DNA from: an uncultured Photobacterium sp.
GTDB lineage: Bacteria > Pseudomonadota > Gammaproteobacteria > Enterobacterales > Vibrionaceae
DNA length: 64,000 nucleotides
Assembly (NCBI RefSeq): GCF_947502415.1
Contig: NZ_CANMZV010000007.1
Coordinates: 62,001 to 126,000 of the forward strand
Reading direction: 5' to 3'
Position 1 is the first letter of the stretch. Every line of letters begins with the position of its first letter. The notes beneath the pieces are model-generated. The model made no database searches, was not told the origin of the DNA, and saw only the letters and a list, made by a program, of their open reading frames with translations. Both the position numbers and the translations under genes were made by a program. Below, piece after piece: positions 1-8,050 of this stretch.

Positions 1-525
1 TTTCTGATCAGTAACTTTTCCCGACGTCAGCAACAATTGCATCTCTTTACCCCTTTCATACAGAGAAAGCGGCTTATGAGCATTTGCGACATCAGACAGA
101 AATTTTGCATGTTCACCATTGATACCCTTGGCAACATAAACCAGGAAATCTTTATTAGCCAGAATACATGACATACGACGGCGGCTACCGTCCAAGACTT
201 CGATATCACCATCATCAAGCCAACGGCCGACAGCCGGATATTGCTGGCCACGATCTTTAAGTGTGGACAGAATATCAGCCAGAGCATGCTCATTCAGGAA
301 CGCTTGCTCACGGGCATTTTCAGCAAAAACGCGGGTTTTATTTTCAACCTCGCCAGCTGCGATCTTAACCAGCTCAAAAGCAACGGTGTCTTCACCGGCC
401 ACTGCCAGCTCGATCACGGCCGCTTTATCACGTGCTGCAGTCTGCGCCTCAGTCACATTTGTCGCCCGGCGCTTATCAGCTTTTCCGAACAGACGAGCAT
501 TGAGATCTTTGGTTTTGATTGCCAT
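1..525 (-). CDS. parB: ParB2-type partition protein (3' end cut by window edge)
   Basis: Centromere-binding partner of the ParA ATPase; it loads on parS2 sites and drives segregation of chromosome II. Only the first 175 codons are in the window. The start (MAIKTKDLNARLFGKADK) follows a ribosome site AGGAG inside the end of parA, 8 bp from the parA stop. Visible ParB-family features are the basic N-terminus, the segment DILSTLKDRGQQYPAVGRW, the DGSRRR stretch matching the conserved arginine-rich box II, and the beginning of the helix-turn-helix region. The parA-parB order and spacing indicate one operon. Identity as the chromosome II version rests on the neighbouring rctB and on the parS2 motifs in the window. 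Confidence 0.93.
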   Translation of the reverse strand, partial: MAIKTKDLNARLFGKADKRRATNVTEAQTAARDKAAVIELAVAGEDTVAFELVKIAAGEVENKTRVFAENAREQAFLNEHALADILSTLKDRGQQYPAVGRWLDDGDIEVLDGSRRRMSCILANKDFLVYVAKGINGEHAKFLSDVANAHKPLSLYERGKEMQLLLTSGKVTDQK

Positions 526-533
526 CTGTTATA

Positions 534-1748
534 TTACTCCTGATTCAAATTTGCCCAATGGCTGTGCATGACACGCTCAAGTTCCAGTCCGACACGCTGT
601 ATTGCTTCCTGGGCTGTAGACAAAGTTTTTTTGCCACCTTCAAATTCTGCCGCAGTCAAATCAAACACCGTACTGTAGGTATCAGCGCAGGTTTCAAAAG
701 CACGGCTTCGCGGTACGGTCGCCATCATAACTTGATCTCGAAGCAGGTAATTCATCTCGGTCAATACCGATACCTGCTTCTTATTATCATCCTCGAACAT
801 CGTTGGCATCAAACGAATAAACTCCAGTCCGTGCCACTCCTGCGGGAACATTTCATAAACCGTTGGTAGGTGCTGGAAAAAGTTCACCGTCGATGCCCAG
901 TCCAGGCGCTTGGCCGCACATGGAATGATCAGCGCGTTTGATGCATACATTGCATTCCATACCAGCGGATCGATGTGCGGGCCGGTATCAATCATAATAA
1001 TGTCGAACTCATCTGCAATCTGATCGATAACGCGTTCTTTCAACAAACGAACGATATCGAGATCCTGATTAACCGCCAAATCCTGCCACGCATCGGCATT
1101 GAACATGGCATCTTCCGGGAAAGCAGCAATCGTTTTCAAGTTCGGATATTGGGTTGGCATCACAACGTTGTCCATCATGAAATCTTTATTCATTTCCTGG
1201 CCTTCAGGCACGTTACCCAACATAACATCGACCGCAGAATAGATCGTTTCCTGATCACCAACGCTGATTTGCGGGTTAAGGAATAAACGAAGTGACCCCT
1301 GCGGGTCAAGGTCGATAAGGCAAATCCGATAACGCTTATCCAAGTCCAGCGCCAGGCATGCTGCCAGGTGGACTGCTGTCATTGATTTACCAGTCCCACC
1401 TTTTTGGTTCTGAACATTAACCACCCAAGGATTACGGCCAGCTCCCTCTCGTTCGTAAAAAGCAGGCTTCTTTGCAGCTTCCATCAACTGATGAGCTTCT
1501 TCAAGCGTAATAGAGTAGTGGTTTGCATTATTCTTAGTGAACTGATGCCCCTTCGCTTCCATACGAGAAATTGCATCATCAAGTTTGCGACGGGTAAGCC
1601 CTGAACGCGTTTCCATTAGCGCTTTTGACATTGGCGGGAAAAGCTCTTCTCGACGCTCTTCCAATACAATTTCGATTCGGTCAGCCTGAACCTGTTTCGT
1701 TTGCTCAGCAATGTTGAGCAAATTTTCAATCGTCTGTTCCCTATTCAT
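534..1748 (-). CDS. parA: ParA2-type chromosome II partition ATPase
   Basis: Deviant-Walker ATPase that moves and positions chromosome II origins together with ParB. It has 404 residues. An N-terminal winged-helix DNA-binding region of about 105 residues (as in P1-type ParA) is followed by the deviant Walker A KGGTGKS at 116-122, the Walker A' motif DLDPQ at 146-150 and the switch segment DIIMIDTGPHIDP. The long N-terminal DNA-binding domain suggests self-repression of the operon promoter upstream, as in P1 ParA. It is read away from the origin and is followed 8 bp later by parB. The start ATG at 1748 has no strong Shine-Dalgarno sequence, but the N-terminus looks complete. Confidence 0.95.
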   Translation of the reverse strand: MNREQTIENLLNIAEQTKQVQADRIEIVLEERREELFPPMSKALMETRSGLTRRKLDDAISRMEAKGHQFTKNNANHYSITLEEAHQLMEAAKKPAFYEREGAGRNPWVVNVQNQKGGTGKSMTAVHLAACLALDLDKRYRICLIDLDPQGSLRLFLNPQISVGDQETIYSAVDVMLGNVPEGQEMNKDFMMDNVVMPTQYPNLKTIAAFPEDAMFNADAWQDLAVNQDLDIVRLLKERVIDQIADEFDIIMIDTGPHIDPLVWNAMYASNALIIPCAAKRLDWASTVNFFQHLPTVYEMFPQEWHGLEFIRLMPTMFEDDNKKQVSVLTEMNYLLRDQVMMATVPRSRAFETCADTYSTVFDLTAAEFEGGKKTLSTAQEAIQRVGLELERVMHSHWANLNQE

Positions 1749-1960
1749 TATTATTGTTCGCCATCGTTAGTATTTCCCTACATTGTACAGCATATAAGAC
1801 CACATACAATAAAAAGCTGAACAAACCTGTGTGATATTCATCTCAAGTGAAAATAAGTAAACTAAACAAAAAACATCATATTTTAAGGCAACGATTTATT
1901 AATCCTTACGAACATTTGTCCGACCAAATGGATTTAATAAAAATGTTACGACGTCACTAT

Positions 1961-1973
1961 TTTACAATGTAAA
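1961..1973. other. parS2 centromere site 1
   Basis: TTTACAATGTAAA, a perfect match to the parS2 consensus of Vibrio secondary chromosomes (TTTACAnTGTAAA). It lies about 210 bp upstream of parA, inside the origin region. Confidence 0.88.
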
Positions 1974-1983
1974 TTACATATAT

Positions 1984-2022
1984 CACCGGAAGCGTATAAA
2001 AAACGCCTAATTTACGGAGAGT
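1984..2022 (+). repeat. 39-mer-type RctB control site A
   Basis: A 39 bp block that begins CACCGGAAGCGTATAAAA, ends with CTAATTTACGGAGAGTG and closely matches the block at 2322-2362. V. cholerae RctB binds such long sites to limit initiation. The assignment rests on the mutual repeat and on its position, not on an alignment. Confidence 0.65.
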
Positions 2023-2168
2023 GTGATTTCAATTCTCAAGACAACAGCTTCAATCATTAGCTTTAGCTGCAATTTCATATTGAAACGATAAAATTTAAAT
2101 GAAATCAGCCTGAAAATGAACTTACAACCGAGATTGACATTTGCTGCGTAATCTTTATCCAGTATCAC

Positions 2169-2287
2169 TTGATCATCGTTCCAAGATATATCGACTGATC
2201 TGAAACAATGATCAAGGAAACTTATGCTGTAAATCCAAACGTAAAAGAAGAGAGGATCGATAGAAACAATACGGAAAAATGATCAAG
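2169..2287. repeat. Scattered RctB iterons, left group
   Basis: Three iteron-like sites. One is forward (TTGATCATCGTTCCAA, 2169-2184). Two are reversed, reading on the minus strand TTGATCATTGTTTCA (2201-2215) and TTGATCATTTTTCCG (near 2272-2286). They share the core and the GTTyCA-like tail of the main array but lack its regular spacing, so they are more likely regulatory than part of the opening complex. Confidence 0.7.
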
Positions 2288-2321
2288 TATTAGATCACGG
2301 TTTAGTTAATAAGCCGAGCCT

Positions 2322-2362
2322 CGCCGGAAGCATATAAAAACGATGCTAATTTACGGTGGTTG
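2322..2362 (+). repeat. 39-mer-type RctB control site B
   Basis: Begins CGCCGGAAGCATATAAAAA and ends with GCTAATTTACGGTGGTTG. It matches block A in the flanks (CCGGAAGC, TATAAAAA, CTAATTTACGG) and differs in the middle. Its flanks also reappear in shortened form at 2977-2998. Confidence 0.65.
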
Positions 2363-2453
2363 CAGGTTCTAACTGGCTTTATTCCCTATAAATGGCCAAA
2401 ACAAGCAACCGAATACGACAAACAGCAATCAAATTGAAATACGGCGTAACCCA

Positions 2454-2599
2454 CTTGATCATGCATCCAGTACCGGACACATGATTAATACGGGATTGAT
2501 TACGGGCAGTGTGATTTCAATTTCGCTCAATCTATGAGCAATAGACGGAAAAACAGCTGATCAGCAATTGAAATAACACTACTATGATCATTTTTCCGG
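2454..2599 (+). repeat. Scattered RctB iterons, middle group, with a shared GTGTGATTTCAATT repeat
   Basis: Two forward iteron-like sites, near 2455 (TTGATCATGCATCCAG) and near 2583 (ATGATCATTTTTCCGG). Between them lies AGTGTGATTTCAATT (about 2508-2522), which also occurs directly after 39-mer A (2020-2034). An inverted relative, AATTGAAATAACAC, follows near 2566-2580. Confidence 0.6.
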
Positions 2600-2660
2600 A
2601 TGAGAAAACCCAAATAAACACGCGTTAAGCAACAAAGATACGTCAGTTTATGTATAAAGC

Positions 2661-2669
2661 TGTGGATAA
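2661..2669 (-). other. DnaA box
   Basis: TGTGGATAA on the plus strand, so TTATCCACA on the minus strand, the perfect high-affinity DnaA box. It lies just left of the regular iteron array, as expected for a chromosome II minimal origin. Confidence 0.88.
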
Positions 2670-2683
2670 CCTGTATTAAGTCC

Positions 2684-2815
2684 ATGATCATTGTTTCAAT
2701 AGTGCAATGATCATAGTTACGAGCATATGGTGATCATGCTTCCTCAGCACATTTGATCATCGTTTCATGCTCTTTATGATCAACGTTCCGATAATGCGTT
2801 GATCATCTTTCCAAT
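2684..2815 (+). repeat. Six phased RctB iterons of the minimal origin
   Basis: TGATCA cores start at 2685, 2708, 2731, 2754, 2777 and 2800, an exact 23 bp period, all followed by a GTTyCAA-like tail. The period puts every core on nearly the same face of the helix (about 2.2 turns). Each core contains a GATC Dam site, and V. cholerae RctB needs methylated iterons. Confidence 0.93.
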
Positions 2816-2960
2816 AGCCGTAAAATTAAACTGGTATAAAAACAGTTGGTTACGAAGTTTTTGGCGCCCGGATCATAAGATCACTAAATCAATAAGATCA
2901 AAATAAACAAAAAGATCAGTAATTAACTTATTAAATAAAAAGAGCTTTATTTCTTGATCT
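2816..2960 (+). other. AT-rich unwinding zone with ATC repeats
   Basis: Very AT-rich DNA right of the iteron array. ATC triplets occur at 2872, 2880, 2888, 2897 and 2915, four of them within GATC. Repeated ATC in this position is the single-strand RctB-binding feature described for the V. cholerae origin. Confidence 0.72.
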
Positions 2961-2976
2961 TTTTCTATTAATCTTT

Positions 2977-2998
2977 CGGAAAAATGATGCTTCTACGG
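2977..2998 (+). promoter_or_regulatory. 29-mer-like operator in front of rctB
   Basis: A CGGAA...GATGCT...TACGG arrangement carries the same conserved ends as the two 39-mer-like repeats but with the centre shortened. It ends about 10 bp before the rctB start. V. cholerae rctB is self-repressed through a 29-mer of this type at its promoter, so this is the probable autoregulatory site. Confidence 0.55.
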
Positions 2999-3008
2999 CT
3001 AATGACAA

Positions 3009-5009
3009 ATGAAATCCCCCAGCGGCACCGATAATAAAAACAGCGAAAAAATATTGATCCTGGCTCCACGATCCCACAAGGATGGTCATTTATTTGCGAT
3101 CCCATCAGCTTTGGTTGACTGGTTACCGCAGTACCAACACTTTAAGGGCGTGACTAAAAGTATTGTCGAACTACTGAATCTGATTTCATTGCGTGGCCTG
3201 TCAAGCCAAGATGGTATGGTGTCAACTACTGAACTTGTAGAAGCAACGGAAGGTCAATTAACACGTGCTGCAATTCAGCAGCGCTTACGTGCCGCCGTCA
3301 ATGTCGGTTTATTTAATCAACAGCCTGTCCGCTTTGAAGAAGGCCTGGCAGGCAAAACCATGCTTCATCATTTTGTAAACCCGGCCTTGCTGATTTCACA
3401 GCTCGGTACTGGAAGTCTTAATTCGGAACAAAGCAAGGCCAAAGAGAAACAAAAACGTTCAAAGGCATTAGCCCAGAATCACGTCAACCGACGCCTGCTT
3501 AATGAATACGGTTTAGGTACTCCACCGACAATGCCGGATGAAGCTGATCAAATTGTGGTATCGCCAACCAGCTGGGCCGGGATCATTGATCAAGCATTAG
3601 CGCCGCCGCGAACTAAGAAAAACTACCAAAAATCGATGGTTGCGATTAGTGGTACCAAGGCTATCATTGAAACTCGATCATCAAAGTCGATCATGACGGT
3701 TGATGATATGATGACGCTGTTTGCGCTGTTTACGCTAACGGTTCAGTACCATGATCACCATTTGTCGGAATATGAGATCCAAAGCCGGATTATGGGGAAC
3801 AAAACCCCAATCTATATTACTGACATTCTTGCCCTGCGTGGCAAGAAGGATAGTGGCCCTGCGCGTGATTCGATCCGCGAGAGTATCGACAGGATCGAGT
3901 TTACTGATTTTCAGCTGCATGAGCTGACAGGCCGCTGGCTGAGCGAGAATATGCCGGAAGGTTTTAAAAGTGATCGTTTCCGTTTCCTGGCGCGAACGAT
4001 AACGGCTTCAGAGGAAGCGCCGCAAGAAGGCGATGACGGTGAAATCCGGATCAAGCCAAACCTGTATATCTTGGTTTGGGAACCTTCGTTCTTCGACGAA
4101 TTGCTGACCCGTGATTATTTCTTCCTGTTTCCGCCGGAAATCCTGCGCCAGCATACCCTCGTATTCCAACTGTATACTTTTTTCCGTAGCCGAATGTCGC
4201 GCCGGGTCAATGATTCAATGCTGCTAAGTGAATTGAACCAGAAGCTAGCCCGAAATATTGAATGGCGTCGCTTTTCGACGGATTTGATCCGCGAACTGCG
4301 AAAGTTGGCGAAAGACAAGATCAGCGATGAAGTGTTTGCTGTTAATTTGTGGGGCTATCATTTGATGATCACGCCGGAAGATCAGGACAAACGTTATACT
4401 GATTATCAAATCGATATTAAGTGTGATGCCGATGAGGTGATCCGTTATTGCCGGGCAAAAACTACTAATGAAGGTAAGCGCTCAATGGCACCAACCATGC
4501 CGAACCCGCTTCGCAATGAAATTATGCCTAAGCGCGAGCTTGATCAGCTTTCCGAGATCATCGATGGTGAGTTTGAACCGATCCAGCGCAAAGAAGGCCG
4601 CACTCGTGGCCGATTAGGCCGCCGGGTGAAATTGAGAAAGCATCTGGTTGAGATCAATGCCGATGAATTGACGATTACCTTATCTAAATATACCTCACCA
4701 GAAGCTCTACAACGCAGTATAACGGCTTTATCGGCAATGACGGGGCATTCTGCGGCCTCAATCACGGAAGAGTGCCACAGCTTACTTGAGAAGCTTGATT
4801 GGCTACGTGTTGGTGAAGAGGTTATCACTTACGAAACCTTGAGCAAAACGATTGAGCTTTACAATGGCCAGCAGGATGAAAGCCATCTGTCGATTGAGCG
4901 CTTAATTTCAGGTCTTGCCGTGCGTCGTAAGGTATGTAAGCTGGTCATGCAGGGGCATTTCAATGAACAGGTGATGACGGCACTGGAAGATATGGCGCGG
5001 GGAATCTAG
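3009..5009 (+). CDS. rctB: RctB, chromosome II replication initiator
   Basis: Binds the iterons and 39-mers upstream, melts the origin and starts replication of chromosome II. At 666 residues it is close to the V. cholerae protein (about 658), with long stretches I recognise as RctB (HFKGVTKSIVELLNLISLRG; RDSIRESIDRIEFTDFQLHE; EINADELTITLSKYTS). No other family has these, and the gene is found only beside oriCII in Vibrionaceae. The ATG at 3009 has no clear ribosome site, and the first 20 residues vary in the family, so the start is the least certain part. It is probably self-repressed through the adjacent operator. A parS2 site and a terminator follow the gene. Confidence 0.97.
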   Translation: MKSPSGTDNKNSEKILILAPRSHKDGHLFAIPSALVDWLPQYQHFKGVTKSIVELLNLISLRGLSSQDGMVSTTELVEATEGQLTRAAIQQRLRAAVNVGLFNQQPVRFEEGLAGKTMLHHFVNPALLISQLGTGSLNSEQSKAKEKQKRSKALAQNHVNRRLLNEYGLGTPPTMPDEADQIVVSPTSWAGIIDQALAPPRTKKNYQKSMVAISGTKAIIETRSSKSIMTVDDMMTLFALFTLTVQYHDHHLSEYEIQSRIMGNKTPIYITDILALRGKKDSGPARDSIRESIDRIEFTDFQLHELTGRWLSENMPEGFKSDRFRFLARTITASEEAPQEGDDGEIRIKPNLYILVWEPSFFDELLTRDYFFLFPPEILRQHTLVFQLYTFFRSRMSRRVNDSMLLSELNQKLARNIEWRRFSTDLIRELRKLAKDKISDEVFAVNLWGYHLMITPEDQDKRYTDYQIDIKCDADEVIRYCRAKTTNEGKRSMAPTMPNPLRNEIMPKRELDQLSEIIDGEFEPIQRKEGRTRGRLGRRVKLRKHLVEINADELTITLSKYTSPEALQRSITALSAMTGHSAASITEECHSLLEKLDWLRVGEEVITYETLSKTIELYNGQQDESHLSIERLISGLAVRRKVCKLVMQGHFNEQVMTALEDMARGI

Positions 5010-5044
5010 TTTTAACCTGAAGACATGCCTGAGGTATGGTGATA

Positions 5045-5057
5045 TTTACACTGTAAA
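5045..5057. other. parS2 centromere site 2
   Basis: TTTACACTGTAAA, a perfect match to the parS2 consensus, between the rctB stop and its terminator. Confidence 0.85.
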
Positions 5058-5111
5058 GATCACCTCCGATTTGTTTGTATTGTGAGCGCCTTTGTTATAG
5101 ATGCGTCAGAG

Positions 5112-5145
5112 AGCCGGGGAAGCAAATTGTTTCCCCGGCTTTTTG
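5112..5145 (+). terminator. Rho-independent terminator of rctB
   Basis: Stem AGCCGGGGAA / TTCCCCGGCT with an AGCAAATTGT-like loop, followed by TTTTTG. It is 100 bp past the rctB stop. Confidence 0.9.
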
Positions 5146-5273
5146 CTTTCCAAATCCCGAGAAATGGTATTGGTTACTTGCAATAAAGCCGTTTATTGTT
5201 GGTTGCGCTGCTGTGGGGAGCAGCCTAGTTTTACTAGGCAAGTCTCTGTTGTGGGCAGACAAAAGGAACAGAT

Positions 5274-7562
5274 ATGTTATGGATGGGACGGCTTGGCTTC
5301 GGTGGTTCGATGGTGCTACTGATGTTGTTGGGCTCGGTTGCCGTTACGGCGCAGGTGCCGAGTACACCAGAGGGCGATCGCGACAAAATCGGCCTTGTAC
5401 TCAGCGGGGGAGGGGCTAAGGGGGCTGCTCATATCGGTGTGCTTGCCGTTCTGGAAGAAAACCGGATCCCCGTCGATGTAATCACTGGTACCAGTATGGG
5501 AGCCTATGTCGGTGGTATGTATGCGATGGGACTGTCTGCCGAGGAAGTGAAAAACCGTACACTGGCGGCGGATTGGCAAAGTGGCTATGAGGACCGTGCC
5601 AGCCGCAACGATCTGAACCTTCGCCGAAAGAAACAGAGCGATGACTACCAGGTTTATGCTGATATCGGTGTCGATATTGACGGTGAGTTTCGCGACAAGC
5701 CCGGTGCTTTTCAGGGACAGGGAATGGCTGTGCTGCTTCGTTCTCTGACCGATAACCTGCCGGAAATGGCGAGTTTTGATGAATTGGCGATCCCATACCG
5801 GGCGATGGCGACCGATATTGCCCAGGTGAAGCCGGTGGCTATTGATAAAGGTCATCTGGCTACGGCCATGCAGGCATCAATGACGGTGCCGGGTGCGCTT
5901 AAGCCGGTACGATGGCAGCAGCACCTGCTTGTGGATGGGGGCGTTGTCAATAATATGCCGGTCGATACAGCCCTTCAGTTGGGGGCAGATGTGATCATTG
6001 CTGTTGATTTGCGTGACGTATTATACGGCGAGGGTGAACTGGACAGTGCCCTGAATATCATTGCTCAGTTGACGACATTTATGACCAACAGTAGTGCGGA
6101 TCGGCAAAAATCATTGATGAAGCCGAAAGATATTTACCTTCAGCCGGAAGTGTCATTCATGCTGGCACCTGACTTTGACAAAATGGCGCAGGCCTATAAT
6201 GCCGGGCGAAAGGCTGCACTTGATGCTTTGCCACAGCTGCGGCGCTATCAGTTATCACCGGAAGATTACCAGGCTTATCAGAAACTAAAATTTGACAGTC
6301 GTAGCCAGGTCGTTGCTAATTCGGCTTATTTTATCGATAGGATTGAGCTGGAGAACAATACATTGCGCTCTGATCAGGCATTGCTTGCCTTGCTGGATCT
6401 GAAGGTTGGCCGGGTGGTGCCGAACGAAGAGCTTGAATTGGCCGTCAACCGCCTTAATGCCCATGACATTTTTGCTCGGATTACTTATCGGATTAAACAG
6501 CTGGATCATGAGAACGTTCTGGCGTTGGAAGTTAACGAAAAATCCTGGGGGCCGGGTTATTTGAATTTTAAGTTTGCCTTTGAAGATGACTTTGCCAACC
6601 GATCTGATTTTTCATTCGGCGCCCAATATCTTTATACCAACCTGACAGACAAAGGTGGTGAGTGGCAGTTTGAATGGTTGCTAGGGAGTTGGAAAGAAGT
6701 CAGCACTGAATTTTACTTTCCCCTTGATTATCGCAAGCAGTTTTATACTTCGTTGGGACTGGGATGGAATCGTGAGATCCGGGAGTTTACCCTGAATGAA
6801 CAGCAGAGTGAGGAGATTGGCCGCAGCGGGCCGTCGGTGATTGATACCGAATATAAAAATTATACGGGGTTTGCCGAGATCGGCTGGAACCTCAAGCCAT
6901 GGACTGGGGTGGCAGTCGGTTATCGCGGACTGTCTGGCGAAGTGAATGAACTCAATGCAGGTGAGCGCCAGGAGTATTCCTCTCATGGACCATATGTGTC
7001 ATTTGCTTATGATGATTTGGATAGTTATTACTTTCCGGCGGAAGGGGGATTGTTTGAGGCTGAACTCGGGCTGGGCTTTAACCGTAGCCGGCTTAATGGT
7101 GGTGAACAGCTCAAGGACAAGAACCTGTATTACGAGGCCAGGTTCTCAAAGCCATTAAGTTACCAGCGCCATACTATTTTGATGGCACTCAAAGGAGGCG
7201 GCTCTGATACTGATGAGCTGATCCCTATTTATGTCCAGGATTTGGGCGGATTGTTTAATTTGTCGGGCTTTCATCGCTATGAACTCAATGGGCGCTACCG
7301 GGCTTTTGGGGTGTTGCTCTACCGTTATCGCTTGCTTGATAATAATTTTGGTGCGTTTTCAGCACCTGTTTATGTCGGTGGTTCGCTTGAACGCGGTGGG
7401 GTATGGGATGAAAGCAGCGATATTCGCTGGCAGAGCACTATCGGTGCGGCCAGTGTTTATCTGGCTGTGGATTCGCCTTTAGGACCGCTGTACTTTGCCT
7501 ATGGTCAGGCTGAAGCCGGCGAAAGCTCGTTTTATTTGTCGGTTGGTAGTGCTCTTAATTAA
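5274..7562 (+). CDS. Patatin-like phospholipase with POTRA and outer-membrane barrel (PlpD type, type Vd autotransporter)
   Basis: Predicted outer-membrane-anchored lipase of 762 residues. After a signal peptide (about residues 1-26) comes the patatin domain. It has the oxyanion motif GGGAKG (45-50), nucleophile elbow GTSMG with Ser74, and catalytic DGG at 221-223, so the Ser-Asp dyad is intact. Around residue 340-430 is a single POTRA-like segment (FIDRIELENNTLRSDQALL). The rest is a BamA/FhaC-like 16-strand barrel. This order is that of Pseudomonas PlpD. The start at 5274 has a near RBS (AAAGGAAC); an ATG three codons later is also possible. The gene stands alone between two terminators. 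Confidence 0.9.
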   Translation: MLWMGRLGFGGSMVLLMLLGSVAVTAQVPSTPEGDRDKIGLVLSGGGAKGAAHIGVLAVLEENRIPVDVITGTSMGAYVGGMYAMGLSAEEVKNRTLAADWQSGYEDRASRNDLNLRRKKQSDDYQVYADIGVDIDGEFRDKPGAFQGQGMAVLLRSLTDNLPEMASFDELAIPYRAMATDIAQVKPVAIDKGHLATAMQASMTVPGALKPVRWQQHLLVDGGVVNNMPVDTALQLGADVIIAVDLRDVLYGEGELDSALNIIAQLTTFMTNSSADRQKSLMKPKDIYLQPEVSFMLAPDFDKMAQAYNAGRKAALDALPQLRRYQLSPEDYQAYQKLKFDSRSQVVANSAYFIDRIELENNTLRSDQALLALLDLKVGRVVPNEELELAVNRLNAHDIFARITYRIKQLDHENVLALEVNEKSWGPGYLNFKFAFEDDFANRSDFSFGAQYLYTNLTDKGGEWQFEWLLGSWKEVSTEFYFPLDYRKQFYTSLGLGWNREIREFTLNEQQSEEIGRSGPSVIDTEYKNYTGFAEIGWNLKPWTGVAVGYRGLSGEVNELNAGERQEYSSHGPYVSFAYDDLDSYYFPAEGGLFEAELGLGFNRSRLNGGEQLKDKNLYYEARFSKPLSYQRHTILMALKGGGSDTDELIPIYVQDLGGLFNLSGFHRYELNGRYRAFGVLLYRYRLLDNNFGAFSAPVYVGGSLERGGVWDESSDIRWQSTIGAASVYLAVDSPLGPLYFAYGQAEAGESSFYLSVGSALN

Positions 7563-8050
7563 CGTGCTAAAAATCCTGACATTTTACTGACAATTAAAAT
7601 GACAAGACAGGCACAATAGAACACGGATATAACCTTTGTCCTTTCGTTGTGAGAGATGAAGTCCCCGGTATGGATGTCGGGATCTTTTTCTCACCACCCA
7701 TCGAAAAGCAATATATGAGTTTTTTTGCGAGCCATCACCAGGCTCGCTTTTTTTTGCTTGTTTCTCGCTGCAATCATCTTTCGCGCTTTATCTCCGTTTT
7801 CCTATTAAGTGTTTTCTTGCGTTGGTATGTTGGTTTATCTGTGGTTATTACACCACCATTTCTTCACATCCATAAAGCGCGTTACTCATTCAATTATTGC
7901 TGTGCTATTGCGCTACCATCAACAGATATCAGTTAGTTACGACAGCACTATACTTAAACCAACGAAATATCCGGCGTGCTTGTTGGCCATTTTTATAGCG
8001 TGACGTTTTTTGCGCTTATTCAGATGAGGTTTTATTTTTTGGCAGGGACG
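7563..8050 (+). other. Intergenic region between the phospholipase and the efflux operon
   Basis: No gene recognised. It holds a strong terminator at 7727-7755 and, before it, a weaker hairpin around 7661-7687 (CCCCGG/CGGG followed by TTTTT). The promoter of the efflux operon must lie between about 7760 and 8040; no clear -35/-10 pair was identified. Confidence 0.5.
7727..7755 (+). terminator. Rho-independent terminator
   Basis: GCGAGCC, loop ATCACCA, GGCTCGC, then a run of T. A perfect 7 bp stem about 165 bp after the phospholipase stop. Confidence 0.88.

Larger units (their letters stand above)
1749..3008. other. Chromosome II replication origin (oriCII)
   Basis: A 1.26 kb stretch without a gene between divergent parA2 and rctB. 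It has the full set of parts known from the Vibrio cholerae origin: RctB iterons with a TGATCA core (Dam-methylatable GATC), 39-mer-type repeats, a DnaA box, an AT-rich ATC-repeat stretch and an operator-like site before rctB. The left half, up to about 2530, has scattered iterons in both orientations and the 39-mers, matching the inhibitory (incompatibility) part of the V. cholerae origin. The right half has the regular iteron array and the unwinding zone, matching the minimal origin. Confidence 0.93.

Noticed and set aside
534..1748. Several open frames on the plus strand opposite parA
   Set aside because: Antisense shadows of a confidently identified gene.
5995..6000. TGATCA cores inside coding regions across the window
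   Set aside because: Six-base palindrome occurs by chance and lacks the iteron tail and spacing.
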